Shown one piece after another: positions 1-12,900 of a stretch of DNA of 64,000 bases (position 1 is its first letter; each line of letters opens with the position of its first letter). The stretch comes from Jacaranda mimosifolia (Eukaryota > Streptophyta > Magnoliopsida > Lamiales > Bignoniaceae): contig CM032133.1 of the NCBI GenBank assembly GCA_018894105.1, forward strand, positions 16,258,501-16,322,500. The letters are read 5' to 3'. The notes under the pieces were generated by a model. The model searched no databases. It was not told the DNA's origin and saw nothing but the letters and a program-made list of their open reading frames with translations. Both the position numbers and the translations under genes were made by a program.

Positions 1-249
1 ACTATGTAATAATCAAATTTATAAACAACATATGCATAATTACGAAAGTTCAAATCTAAGTATAAAACAGTATCATTTCAAACAAAAAAACAATATTAAA
101 AAACATAAAGATTGTATAAAGAACTAATTAAAGAAATCAATTACAATTCACTGAAAATATAAACCAAAACCGATAATAGATCACTAAAAAAAAAAAAAAG
201 TAATTAATTAAGTCTTCTAAAGAAATCATTACACAAATTCCCATCCATA

Positions 250-600
250 AAATGTTGGTCTTGTCAAATCTTCAATGTGATTTCTTCTTCTTGTTCATAG
301 ACCTTTAAAACAAGAAATCAATTTATGTTAATAAATTGTTTAAATACTTTAGTAACAATTAATTAACAAATACTAAAAATAAAAGAAATCATTTCAATAT
401 AAAGATTGTACCTTTTGTTTCCTTTTTAAACCATACTTATTGCGAATCCAATCTCCACCTCAAATAAGTGTTTCAATAGATTCCTCATTCAATCTAAAAT
501 GAAAATCATCAATAACTTTCCTCCAGCACTAAATGTTGATTCCGATGCTACTGTAGAGATAAGAATTGCTAGAATATCGACAGTCATTCCTAATACAATT
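250..600 (-). pseudogene. hAT transposase C-terminal (dimerisation) fragment
   Basis: Read on the minus strand from about 600, the translation contains DILAILISTVASESTFSAGG, the hallmark of the hAT-family C-terminal dimerisation region. A one-base loss near 519 shifts the frame; the next frame continues RLNEESIETLI, a stop, then GGDWIRNKYGLKRK, which is how this domain normally proceeds. A donor-like AG/GTAC follows near 411, and an acidic stretch (EQEEEITLK) near 280 may be the last exon. No BED finger or upstream catalytic region is visible, so this is a relic without function. Confidence 0.75.
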
Positions 601-687
601 TTATATTTTCTTAGTTTTTAATTTATAAATTTTTTAAATAAGGTTGAATGATTTCTTGGATACATTACTAAGATTAACACTTTAAAA

Positions 688-739
<52 letters not shown>

Positions 740-1329
740 GAGAGAAAATATAATGTAGAAATATCAAAGTATAAAATAATTCTACTTTTGACATAAATAA
801 CAATTTTTACAAGTTTAGTAGAGTCAAAAGTTTTATACAAGTCTTCACTATTAAAAATTAATAATAAGATAATTATGTTTTATTACTATTGTCAATTGAT
901 GATAAATTTATATAAACTTATAATAATAATATTAAGTGACAACAAATTGATAAATGATTTGAAACAATATTTATGTTGTTACCATATTAGTCAATGTATG
1001 TATGTGATAGTAATGATAACTTAGATAAAAATAACTTATTGCAAGTGTTAAACTTATATTATAATTATTATTATAAAATAAAAATTATTGTTACTTAATA
1101 TATTTTGTTATTGAAAAATTTGACTTAACTATTTGATATTATATTATTAATATTTTTTTTATTTGAAGAAGGATAAATGAATCGATCTGTTAGGCTTTAC
1201 GAACTTTTAAAAGAACTTAAATCTAACATATTTAATTAAAAAGGCTATTTTTTAAGCCTTAACTCCTTTTTTATTAAATAGATTAGGTCATAAATCCTGA
1301 CGAGTAGCCTGCCTATTCTCATCCTTAAA
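601..1329. other. AT-rich stretch with no recognised gene
   Basis: Very AT-rich DNA with short poly-A and poly-T runs and one trinucleotide tract. No coding signal, tRNA or clear transposon end was recognised. Confidence 0.5.
688..739. repeat. (AAT)n microsatellite
   Basis: About 17 uninterrupted AAT units. On the opposite strand they produce a meaningless poly-leucine reading frame. A length-polymorphic marker candidate. Confidence 0.97.
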
Positions 1330-3094
1330 CGATCGAAAAATGGCCGAAAAACCTAAAACTGACACCATATCCAGATTACTCACATCGCAAGGTACAAAAT
1401 CATACCAAAATTCATAGGAAACAACCACCAAAAATGGTGGGAATTGAAGCGGCGGCGGAGCTAGGGCAGTGGTGGCGAGTTTCCTATTTTCGGCGATGAG
1501 AACTTGAGGTAAATAGGTGGGTTATAGTCGAAATTGAGAGGGCAAGTGATTGATGGCCTCAATTTGGGGATTCGATTCGCGGTGGAGGAAAATTAAAGGT
1601 GGTGGCGCGACGGTGGGGTTTGATAGTTTTTCTGCCGATGGACCGGGCAAACGGCACCCAATTGCGAAATTGATTTAGGGGCTCGGCCCATAGTGTCCAG
1701 GCGCACCATCTGGTGTGGTCGGTTCCATCTTCAACGATGGGTATACGGTGGCCGACAGCAGAGCAGCCAACGGCAACGGCGATCCGTGACAGTGTAAAAA
1801 ATAGATTCTAGGCCTAACCAGGCTACTCGGGCTTGATTTGGGTTCTAGCTTGGCCAAATTTGGGTAAAAGCTTTGAAATCGTATTTTATTCGGTTAAATT
1901 TTTTAATTCTAGTAAATCTTTTGTATGATTACAGTTTATTGAACTCAAACAAAAATTAGGATTATATGACTTAGACTTAAAATTAATTATGAGATTATTA
2001 GTGTTTAAATCTTATTCAAATAAGTAAACTAAGAAGTATTGCGTAGCTTATAACCTTAAACCGTAATTCTATAATGGACGAAGTAAGATTTATGACCAAG
2101 ATACAACTAGAATGAGTTAATCATAAATTGAGTTTGATAACTCAAATTGTTAATGAGATTAGACTTAAAGTAAAGTATAATTGAGATAAGTTATTTGTAG
2201 ATCAAGTTAGAACTAAGATGAAGTTAGAGCTTTAAATAAAATCCTTATAACATTGAGATTTTTGGACTAAAAAGTTAAAAGTAATTGGGCTCAAAGTAAG
2301 TTACATTGTTTGGCTAATATATAATAAATCTTAGATCATTTATACTCTCAAGTGAATTTACAATTTCTAAGGTCAATAACGATTAATTAATCACTAAGCG
2401 CTATCTCAGTGTTAGATTTGATATATTTCATAATCTTTGTATTCGGGCAAACACAAAGGAATTGGTAATATTTACATCCAAGAGAATAAGCAAAACCTTA
2501 TTCAAAACCCTCAGTAAGAAAGCTAACTGCATTTATATTTATGATTTAGAGAATAAATTCATTGATAACTCAGATTATCTTATATTAGTCCTTTGATTGA
2601 CTAGGAAAAAAGGTCGTGAGCGGTCCAAATAATTAACGAAATCCTTCTATTCCTATTAGGTGAAGTTCATATTCGATATATATATATATATATTATAAGA
2701 CTTCTTTGCTGGGAACAGAACCCATAGCTAGTAATATGATATTGTTTTATGCTCCTTATTATGTGTTCGGACTCGATAAATTGTTCCGATCCGATAAATT
2801 GTTCCGTACCGTTTCATTTGTGATACACGTATCCCGCAAATCTTTCATCGAACTTGATAAATTGGTTGAATGCCTCATACTATGCTATTCTTGAAAATCC
2901 GATTCTCGAATACTTGTCTAAAAATAATATTTTAATGAAAGTTAATGTTCTCATCTAGATTGGGTTCTGAAGTTTGTTTAAACTATGGAATTCTTAGAAC
3001 ACCAAGAATATTAAAATATGATTTAACTAATGTATTATCGAGCCCATTGCCATATTTTATGGTGTTGACTGTGAGACAGTCTTGATAACTAGCT

Positions 3095-3511
3095 GTTTTG
3101 GGTTAATACATTGGTTGTGGAGGCCGTATTATTGGCCTGTATTGATATGTTGTGAAGAGGCAGTCATACTGGCTGACCCGTATTTATATATTGGTGATAG
3201 AGGCAGTCATGCTGGCTGACCAATATTTATATATTGGTGACAGAGGCAATCATGCTAGTTGACCCGTATTGATATATTTTGAAAGAGACAATTATGCTAG
3301 CTGACCCGTATTTATATATTGCTGATAGAGGTAGTCATGTTGGTTGACCCGTATTGATATATTGTGAAAGAGGCAGTCATGCTGGCTTACCTATATTTAT
3401 ATATTAGTGATAGAGGCAGTCATGTTGACTGACCCGTATTTATATATTAGTGTGGAGGCAATCATGTTGGCTAACCTGTATTGATATATTATGAAATAGA
3501 CAATCATGTTG
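3095..3511. repeat. 43-bp minisatellite, left part
   Basis: Tandem units like tatttatatattggtgata plus gaggcagtcatgctggctgacccg repeat every 42-43 bp; the gaggcagtc-type motif falls at 3157, 3200, 3243, 3285 and 3328. Units tend to alternate between 'tatttatatattggtgatag' and 'tattgatatattgtgaaag' types, giving an 86-bp higher-order pattern. The array is cut at 3511 and resumes at 6360. Confidence 0.92.
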
Positions 3512-6359
3512 TGTAACGCCCTAATTTTTGAAATTATAAAATATAATAAAATGTGAAATCGATGAGTTTGGCTAGATTAATTTTTGGGTTTGATTTAGTT
3601 ATAATCTAAAATTAAGTATTTATAACCAAGGGTTTGAATTATAAATAAGATAAGGACTTGATTGCACAAAATTAATAAGTTTAGGGGGTCAATGTGAGTG
3701 AATTAAAAGTCTAAGGACATTAAAATAATTAAATTTGGACCCAATTGTCCAAAAATAGAAATTTTAGGGGCCAATGTGTAAGAATTAAGAGTTGAAGGGT
3801 TTGATTGAGACTCAAGGGTCAAATTGCAAGGTAGTTAGAAGTTTTGGGGTGGGATTGAAGTCGGTCAAAAGCTTTGGAGTTAATCTAAAAAGGCTAAAAA
3901 ATACATTTATGTATATAGGATTAAGGACTAAACTTTATCAAATTCTTAAAATTTACCCAAACTTTACCCCCACCAACGAATTGCCGAAAACCACCCCAAA
4001 ACTCAAAACTGAAATTGTGGTTAGCTTTCTCTAGCTAAGAGGAACACAACCATACCTAGCATGATCTAAAACAATAGATAAAATGGCCAGAAGCAATGGC
4101 GAGCACGCTGTGGGTTTGGCGGTTCTCAGGCGTATGGCGGCAAAAATTGGTCGCAGCAGCATGGGCAAGGTGATGGTGGAGCCAATTTAGGAAAACGATG
4201 AATGGCAGTGGAGGAATTGACAAGGGTAGTGGACGGCGGCACCTAGGGCACGTCGATGGGTTTTTGGCGCAATTGGCCAGCTATATGGTGGCGAATCGAA
4301 AAATTAAGTTGGGGGTTTTGTTCTTAGCATTGAGACGCATCTGGTGATGGTGGTGGCTTCCATCTCCAGCGGTAGCGTGTGTAACAACATTTGGACAGTA
4401 TATGCATAATTGAATCCCCTACTCGCCTGGGCTATTCCCGGATTGAAAATGGATCTCGATTTGATCTAATTTGGGTAAATTTCATAATCAAATTTTAATT
4501 CAATTAATTTATCGAATATAATTGGAGTTTTGAATTCAAACCTCATCCTAATATGAACTAAGATCATTAAACTACAATTTAGCTCAAGTTATGAACTAAT
4601 TTCATAATTATTATAGTATTCAACTTAATCGTCTTGAAGGAATGCCGATAGGACCTTAAGTAAGATCTTAATGACTTGTTTACTGACTCATCGAGTTAAG
4701 AACAATGATATATGACTATGTTAAACATTTCAGCATACCATGAAACTTGAGGAAAGTATGAATGAACAAATAAAGTAATTAAGGAAGTCGATAAGGACAT
4801 TTAAGCACATTAAGAATTATAATTCAGAAATCAACAATGTTGGTTTAGATTATTTTACTCCAAACTTTGAATTGATTAGGAAACAAGGACATGGATTCTC
4901 CAACCAACTAAGGATTACCATATTCAATAGTCTTAAGTATTTGGATATGAAATCCAATCACCAGAATTGTATCAAAACAACCCTGAGTTTGACAAAGACA
5001 TTAACTTTATTTGTACGTAAGATTTAGATGATTGATAGGATGATAACACGAGTTATCTTATAACAGTTATTGATTGGACTAGGAAGCTAGGACCTGAGCG
5101 ACCATACAACTAGGAATTCCTCTACATTTTCCAAGTGAGTTTATACTCGTTAGTACGAGATTTCTTTGCTGGGAAAAGATCATATATACTTGTTATATAT
5201 CCTGGTCGCTTGATTCCTTTCAATCTACGTGTTGGGAAATTTACTACATATTGCCACTTTATGCTAATTATAATTCCTATTGAATTTTATTTATATCATT
5301 TTACCTAAAATTGGCGATCGTGTGATGAAAACTGAAAAATAGATTTCGAAATATATTTTTCTATCTTCACCATGTCTATCCTGGAATAAACCTATTACTG
5401 ATTTAGTGATTACTTGTTTATCATGGTGAATTGACGTGTTATTTGAATTGTTGTTGAACATGCTACGTGACATACATGAATATGATTAATACCCTTGGGG
5501 TGGGCCCTGGGATCGATTTTGAAAGACGATCAGGTGAAACGGATCGACGGTGGCTGATCTTTCGGTTGATACTCATACGCGTTGTACATGAAATCCCTAC
5601 TCATAGGCCAGCTGGAGGTAGCTGTTTATGAGCGAGATCAGGCATGCGGCTAGCCATGCCTAGTGAGTATTTAAGTGGCCGATTTGATCACTCAAATTTT
5701 GGAGGAATAAGGATTTTTATATTTTTGAAAATGGAGAGACAAGATAATAGAACCACCAACAGAAAACTTGTGAGTAATTGATATGCTTGATACTTATGCT
5801 TTGAAACTCGAATATTTGACAAAAATCGAATGGTTGTCCAAATGGCATGTATACCCCTCTTGGTTGTAATTGAGATTTAAAACTTTATAAGAGACAGTAG
5901 ATTTTGTGAAGTCTCATAACTGGTATGGGATGGTGGTAAGATGGATCACTTTAAGTTTTGATTAAAATCTTCTCTCATGACTTTTGAAATTTTTAATGCT
6001 TCTACTTATTGCTTATATAATATTTGAGAAATTGTCACTCTATTATTATTGCTAAACTATCTCACTAAGTCATTTGAACATACGTTGTTTTGTTGCTATC
6101 TTCCGTTCTTTGCCCCAAATAAGATTGAGTGATGATGATAGACTAACCCAGATGACACACGAGATAATGAAGGTGTTAGAAGTGCTAAGCATGATTCATA
6201 ATATTTCGCTTCATAATTGAACCTCTGTTGGATGTCGCTTGTAGAAATTGAATACTTTGAATTTTGATAAATGTATTTTCTATGAATCAGAAAATCTGTG
6301 GTATAGATTTGAGTAGCATCCCAATCGGGAAGCAGGTGCCTCCCAGTTGGGACGCTACA
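3512..6359 (+). mobile_element. Solo-LTR-like insertion (TGTAACGCC...GACGCTACA), 2848 bp
   Basis: The segment begins TGTAACGCCCTAATTTTTG and ends GGGACGCTACA, so it has TG...CA ends and a short terminal inverted repeat typical of plant LTRs. It interrupts the 43-bp array: the left flank ends TGTTG (3507-3511) and the right flank starts TGCTG (6360-6364), a 5-bp target duplication with one change. No gag or pol reading was found and no internal copy of the terminus was seen, which favours a solo LTR over a whole element. The lineage is unknown; gypsy is likely from the length and ends. Confidence 0.65.
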
Positions 6360-6700
6360 TGCTGGTTGATCCATATTTATATATTGGTGATAGAGGCAAT
6401 AATGATAACTGACGCATATTGATATATTATGAAAGAGACAGTCATGATGGCTGACCCATATTTATATATTGGTGATAGAGGCAATCATGCTGGCTGACTC
6501 GTATTTATATATTAGTGATAAAGGCAATCATGCTGACTCACCTGTATTTATGCATTGGTGATAGAGGCAGTGATACTGGCTTACCAATATTGATATATTG
6601 TGAAAGAAGCATTCATGCTAGCTGACCTATATTTATATATTGGTGATAGAGGCAGTCATGCTGACTCGCTTGTACTTATACACTGGTCATGGAAGCCATT
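6360..6700. repeat. 43-bp minisatellite, right part
   Basis: Continuation of the array interrupted at 3511, with the same ~43-bp unit (tatttatatattggtgatag plus aggcagtcatgctggctgac). The first unit resumes part-way through, exactly where the left part stops, apart from the duplicated TGCTG. Confidence 0.9.
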
Positions 6701-7604
6701 TTAGTAATCAACTGAAAGTGAGTTTTGATTTATTCTTCCCTACATGGTGATTATGGCATAAAGCTCAAAGTGAAAACATTCTTATATAGTTGGTTTCGTG
6801 AAATATGCCCGTAAAACTGATTTTTATGAAATGTTCTTGTACAGTCAATTCTCTAAAATTGGTCGAATTCCTGAATTTTAGAATTTGGGTCTTTTTACAA
6901 TTTAAAACATTCCAGTACACTCGGTTCTCTAAAACTGATCTAATTCTTGAATGTTGAGGTATGGGATTTTTCATGAAATATTGAAACTTGAGATGTCTCT
7001 TCACTGGTATGGGACAGTGTGGAGCTAGCTCATAATGTGTTGTACAAAAAAATATTGGTCTCCAACTCTATTTCGTGAATCCCGTAAAATCTTTCTATTC
7101 TCAAATATCTGACAGTTTTAACATGTGCATCAAGTTATCCGTAGTCAAATTAAACGTTTTTCTTATATATGTATGTTGTATTTCAATTGTTATGTTCGGC
7201 GCATGCATATTGATCATTACCTAAGTCATTCGGATTTACACCTCTTGTATTATTCTTCTCTTGTTCTTTTCCCAAATTGAGAATTGATTAGTGAGAAGTC
7301 ATGAGCAAGGTGTATATATATATAGATTCTGTCGCGTGCGTGAAAAATACTGAATACGGTAAGTTTAGGTTTGTATTGTAAATAGAAGCTAAGCTATTTT
7401 AGGAAGATTATAATTTCGATATCAATGGATATACACTAAAGATGAAGAGGTGTTAAGGAGTTCTATCTTTTATATCATCCTTGGATTGTTGTGGAATTAT
7501 TGAAAATTGAAAAAAATGGTAGTACATATTTTGTTTTAAATTTTTGGGATCAATTGGAATAGCACCTCGGTTCAGGGCAAGCTCCTCTCGGACAGGGCGC
7601 AACA

Positions 7605-9968
7605 CTTTTACATCTTATTATTCGCTTAAAAACTTTATAACTTACTCAATTAACCGTTTCTTATAAAAAGGATAATATACTTACTTTTGTGGAATATCAA
7701 CTCATGGTTTTCTTGGTGAAAGAGATTAAATTTTGATAAATGAATAATTTCACATTGGTTGATATGTAATTCTCAAGCTTATCAAAAGTTTTTCAAATAT
7801 AATTATGTCTAAGATGATCCCTTTTAAATGTGCAAAATATTTTTAGATAAAATCATTTATCTAGAATATACCTAATATTTTAATTTGAATTTAAAGTATA
7901 TCATAAATATAAGAGATTGCTTCCTATAACTCATATAATTTCTCAATTTGAATACCATATTATCAAAATTTTCAATTAAAAAAGTTTTAATTTTTCAATA
8001 GTTAACACAATAATAGAAATCTATTCTCAAATATTTGAAACAAATTTCTTTTGGGATAGATAATATATTACTGATGTAGTTGAAATTTCAAAAGCTTGAT
8101 AAATTAACACTTAAACTAGCCAATGGCATCAATCTTTATATTTTGAGTACATTTATTTGCATATTATTTAATATTACATCATATACATTTATTTTGTACA
8201 TTTTTTTATTTAATAAGAATTTAAAAAAAAGTATTTTATATATACATAATATTTGGGCGCAGGAATAAAGTTAGATCAATAAGGTGTTGTTGGAACTAAG
8301 AATTTCATTAAATTATCTGTCCATTTTTGTGCTTCATGAGATATAAATACATATTTAAAATTAAGTTAAATATTTAAAATTAATTATTATTTTATAAAAA
8401 TTTACATAAAATATATTATTTGATAATTTTAAAAATGAAAAAAAAATTCATAAATAAAAATAACGAAATCTTACAATATTCACAAATAATTAATATTTTA
8501 AAATCCTCAAGTATTACAAAAATTATTACCATGACCTCTGCATTCTAAACAAGATCACACTAAAGAGTTTTTATATTTAAAATAAATAGTTTACTGATAT
8601 GTCATATTAAAATATATATATCTTTATATATATAACTTGAAAGTATATTAAACAAAATTATATTAAATATAATTTGATTCAAACAACCAAAATAATAAAT
8701 AAATAAATAAATAAAAATTCTATAATTTTCTTAAATAAAAAAATGCAATTGGAGGTAAATATGATGGAAAAGTACAACAAAAAAAAAGGTGAACAGAGAA
8801 AACCTTGATAAAGGCAACAATTCATAGAAAATAATAGATTAAAAATAATCACGTATCATGCAATTCTCATTAGAAATTTTTACCTTTTTATTTGAAATGA
8901 TTTTCTATTGTGCATTAGGTTTTTATATTCTCAACATTGTTCATCATTTTTATATTTTCAAATATTATATTTTTATTATTTTGTTTGAGTCGCTTTAAAT
9001 TGATTGAGTTGTTTTTTGTTATGAGAAAATATAAGCAATTTTATATTTCTATGTTGTGCATTTATAGATGTGATGATGTTGTAATGAGCGTGACTTTTCA
9101 TTGTCTTTAATATTCATGCATTATGATTTCATGAAAAATAATTCAATTTTATTTTATGTATCTTAATAGACGATATATAGTAAACTAAATTCACGTTTAC
9201 ATTGAATTAAAATAATTTATATAAATTATATTTTCAATTATATATAATTAGTTTAATTCATCCATAGTACGAAACACATGCTAGTAATAAAATATATAAT
9301 AGAAAACGAAATTTTGAGAACATGTGTTTAAGATTTTGCGAATGGTACAATTGTATAATCATTTAGGATAAAATTAAAAGATAGTAAATTTAATTTCTTT
9401 TACATACATTGAATTCTCCATGATATACTTCAAACTGCATTAGTTGCTGAAATAATTGAAGGACAATCTATATAATGAATCACAAATAACTTTCATTTAA
9501 ACACAAAATAATATTTCTTTTTACCAAAAATATAGATATTTCAATGTCTTAAGAGTTGCAAACTTTTAGATTTACTGGGTAAAACAAATAGTTATGCTCC
9601 CATATTCCAGAAAACCAAAATAAATAAATAAAAGAAACGGAAAAGCAGCAACTAGTGGATTGACTCGTAATGGGCGTACCGCGTTTTAGGATAATGAATT
9701 TTAACGTACCATTTAAATAATTAAAACACAAATGTATAGTCCAACCACAAACATATTTAAATCGAGACTTGAGAATCAGATGCAACTGCACTGAGAAAAC
9801 TGTAAAAGATTGACCTATGAAATCATTTGCAGGAGCAAGAGAAATACACAAAATTTGAATTGACCATGCTTGAGTAAGGCATATGTATAAATCTTTTTAC
9901 AATGTGAAGCCAAAGGTACAAACAATTTCACCCAGGAATTCTGCGATCATAATGATTGGGAGGCTCCA
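7605..9968. other. AT-rich intergenic DNA and probable 3' flank of the ligase gene
   Basis: Long A/T-rich stretch with short simple repeats such as (aaat)n near 8695. No protein motif was recognised. The last several hundred bases before 9969 lie downstream of the minus-strand ligase stop and may contain its 3' UTR; no unambiguous AATAAA signal could be placed. Confidence 0.4.
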
Positions 9969-12900
9969 TTAGCTAGCTCTCTGCAGGGACTTGAAAGTGG
10001 CTTCCCCCAATTCCTGTCTACTCAGTAGCCTACTTGAGGGTTCAAATTTTGAGCCTGAAGGATGCTGAAACACTTCTGGCTCTGCCCATCTCAACACAAA
10101 ATGGCTGCTGACTGCATCGATGGTTCTATCAATGAAATTTGACCTTGGTATATAGTCCTTCATGCGGCATATAAACTCCAGATGGCCCCTTGCCTGAACA
10201 CAAACAATAACGCATAATATACACCAGAAGACACCCTATAGCTGAAGTAAGCAGCATAAAAGTTGCGTGTTTGTGACTATTTAACTTCTACTCAGTTTGT
10301 AGATCCCCAAAGTTGAAGTCAATGATTTCTATATGTTGGCCATTAATTGTTACTCATCTGGAAATCTTCCATTAAGTATCATTAATGCGTTTACTCATAT
10401 AGCAGTCCTTTCTCCCTTTCCTGGAAAATTCTGTCCCATCTACATCTCGCTAGAGTCTAGACCCAACTCATCACATAGCACATACCCTGATCGGTCAATC
10501 CAATCACTCTCCTTGGACTATACAAGACTCACATGGGAAAATTCAATTGCCATGTGATTGGCTTAGGCCAATCTCAGCTAGAAAAACCTCATTGCCCAAG
10601 GAAATAGAAAATAGAAAATAGAAAATAGGAAATAGGAACCTTATCTCAAGACAGAAGACAAAATTCTTTATGCATGGATAGTGGCGGTGGATAGTTAACT
10701 ACTTGGTCTTATTGCTGTCCTCTCTTCAAAAAGTCACCTCCCTCCATCACTCTCTACCAAAGGTGCCAGGGACAAATGCATAAAATTAGTATAGCTTCAA
10801 ATCAAATAACCCCATTATACACAAATTAACGGGTAAAGAATATGGAAAAGATTAAGTATGTGAACCATTTATCTACCTATATATATAAGAAAACTATAAG
10901 AAGCATAAATCTCGAAAGTTATGGGAGATTTAGAGGGTGTTTGGCTAAACTTATTTAAAAGATCTTATAAGTTTCTACATCTTATAAGATTTTTTGGAGC
11001 TTATAAGAAGTTAGGTCTTATTTTTAAAATAAGCTATGAAAGTATTTGGATAAAATAAAATCTTGAAGCTTATAAGATGTTAGTAATGTCAATTTTGTAA
11101 TTAAAATGGTTAAATGAAAAGAGCTTGTTGAGATCTTCAAAGTAAGTAAGGATCTCTTTACTTTTTCTAAAAGAACTTATAAAATCCTAACATCTTATTT
11201 TAAGATCTTATAAACTCCTAAAAAATTTATGAATACTTTCAAGTATTTTATATATGCTCTTGAATATCTTATAAGATGTTTTGAAGAACTTAAGCTTACC
11301 CAAACACCCTCGTAGAGTTAGATTACACAGACAGCAAGGAATAAAAGCATGGCAGTAAAAGAACAGTTTCACAGGGGATACATGGAAAATAACGAAGTAC
11401 ATGCACACCTGTCGATATTCAGGAGCTCTTTTCGGCAGTTTGAGATAACCCATGTTACTGATCTCATAATCCCATAAAAAGGAAGTATGGTGGACCCACC
11501 TATTTTTGGTGATAGCCTGAGCATTCCCACCAAACTTGCGGTTTCCAAGCACATAATCTGAAAGAATCAGAGCAGTAAAACAAGCATAATCAATCTTACA
11601 GTGAACTCAATATAGTCAAATGTTAAATATGAGAAATAATTTTCTTCCTATGTAAGCCTCCAACTTCCAGACTAGTCAGTAGAATTTGATTTATTGATTT
11701 ATGGAATAAACTTGCTTCCACTCACAGCAGGACACCAATGTGGCCAAACAATCATGCGTGCATTCTTGAATTATTCTTGCCTAATTTCATAATTTAATGC
11801 TTGAAGAATTTGGCAGCTTCCATTGCACATATGCAGCTGCTCGTTGTCCCTCATACTAGGAAGATTTTTGCGGGAAAGAATTGCAGCACCAAGTCAGCTA
11901 ATTGCATAGTTAATTGACATTCTTCCAGATGAAGCTTCATTTGATCGATCCATTCTACACCACCGCACAACTAGATTTAATTGTAAATTAAACTGCAGTA
12001 CCCTACCCCCTCTTAACATTTAATTCAGAAACCATTTCAGAACTACAAAAATTTCTCACAATTATCAGACCAAGGTGGATCGAAACGAGCGCTAACAGCC
12101 TAGAATAGCAAGAATGAGAATTATTTTCAAAGAAATGGTTTCCAAAGAAGTTTTACAAGCAGAATTATATTTGAAGAAACAAGGCATGCAACATTTTCTT
12201 ATTACCTGTCTTCTCAGATGAACTGATTTACAGAGGATGCAAGAATTGAGAAGGCAACCATAGAGTATGAAATGACAAATTCAGGTCTGCTGAAATATGT
12301 TCTTGGAATACAAGTTCGTCAATCAAAGGCAGAAAATTTATTCTCCAAAAAATATCTTGAATAAGAATTGTTAAAAGAATTTTAGATGAGCAATGGCAAG
12401 CCAATCTCCACTTCACTTGCAGTTAACAAGAACTAGAGTTGAAAGATGGGCCAGACAAAGCTGATGCAGATGTAAAGAAGTTTACTTGGTCTTTCATCTA
12501 CTTAACTATTTAATAAATACAAGGACTAACATTGTCTATCCAATCAATTTGATCTCAAGGTTCATGTATGATCCAACCAAGCTACAGTATGCAGCAACAA
12601 AGAAATTCCATAATGCCCTCAACGTGAAAGAAAACTCAACACAAAGTATGTCAAAGAAAAAGAAAATAAACTCGGATACACTGACAATGCCTGGGTTATG
12701 TCACTTGATGCAGAAAGCACATCTTGGTATGTATTTTGCTTAGGTTGACAAATAATTTGATGGACATTTGAGAAGCAGAAGGTTAATTCATTCACATTGG
12801 CAGGAGCAGGATAAATTACTGCCAGTACGCCATTCATGAAGCCGTTTCAGTTTGGCTTAGAAGAATTTTGACAGATTTTCTACAAGGACATGACACTTTG

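Larger units (their letters stand above)
1330..7604 (+). mobile_element. Large LTR-like sequence split by a related solo LTR
   Basis: Blocks at about 1330-3080 and 6960-7604 match, in the same order, blocks inside the inserted element at 3512-6359. Examples are the 'gactaggaa...ggtc.tgagcg' block (about 2605 and 5080), 'ttctttgctggga' (about 2701 and 5161), 'ctggtatggga' (about 6998 and 5920) and the GC-containing tail ending in ...gcgcaaca (7604) versus ...gacgctaca (6359). The outer sequence is therefore probably an older LTR of the same broad family, carrying a 43-bp minisatellite in its middle. The left end was not found and may be truncated. No coding region is present. Confidence 0.5.

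Noticed and set aside
618..803. Minus-strand poly-leucine reading frame
   Set aside because: Produced by the (AAT)n tract; no protein features.
12486..12743. Independent host gene in intron 2
   Set aside because: Its text (IVYPINLISRFMYDP) is decayed copia pol.
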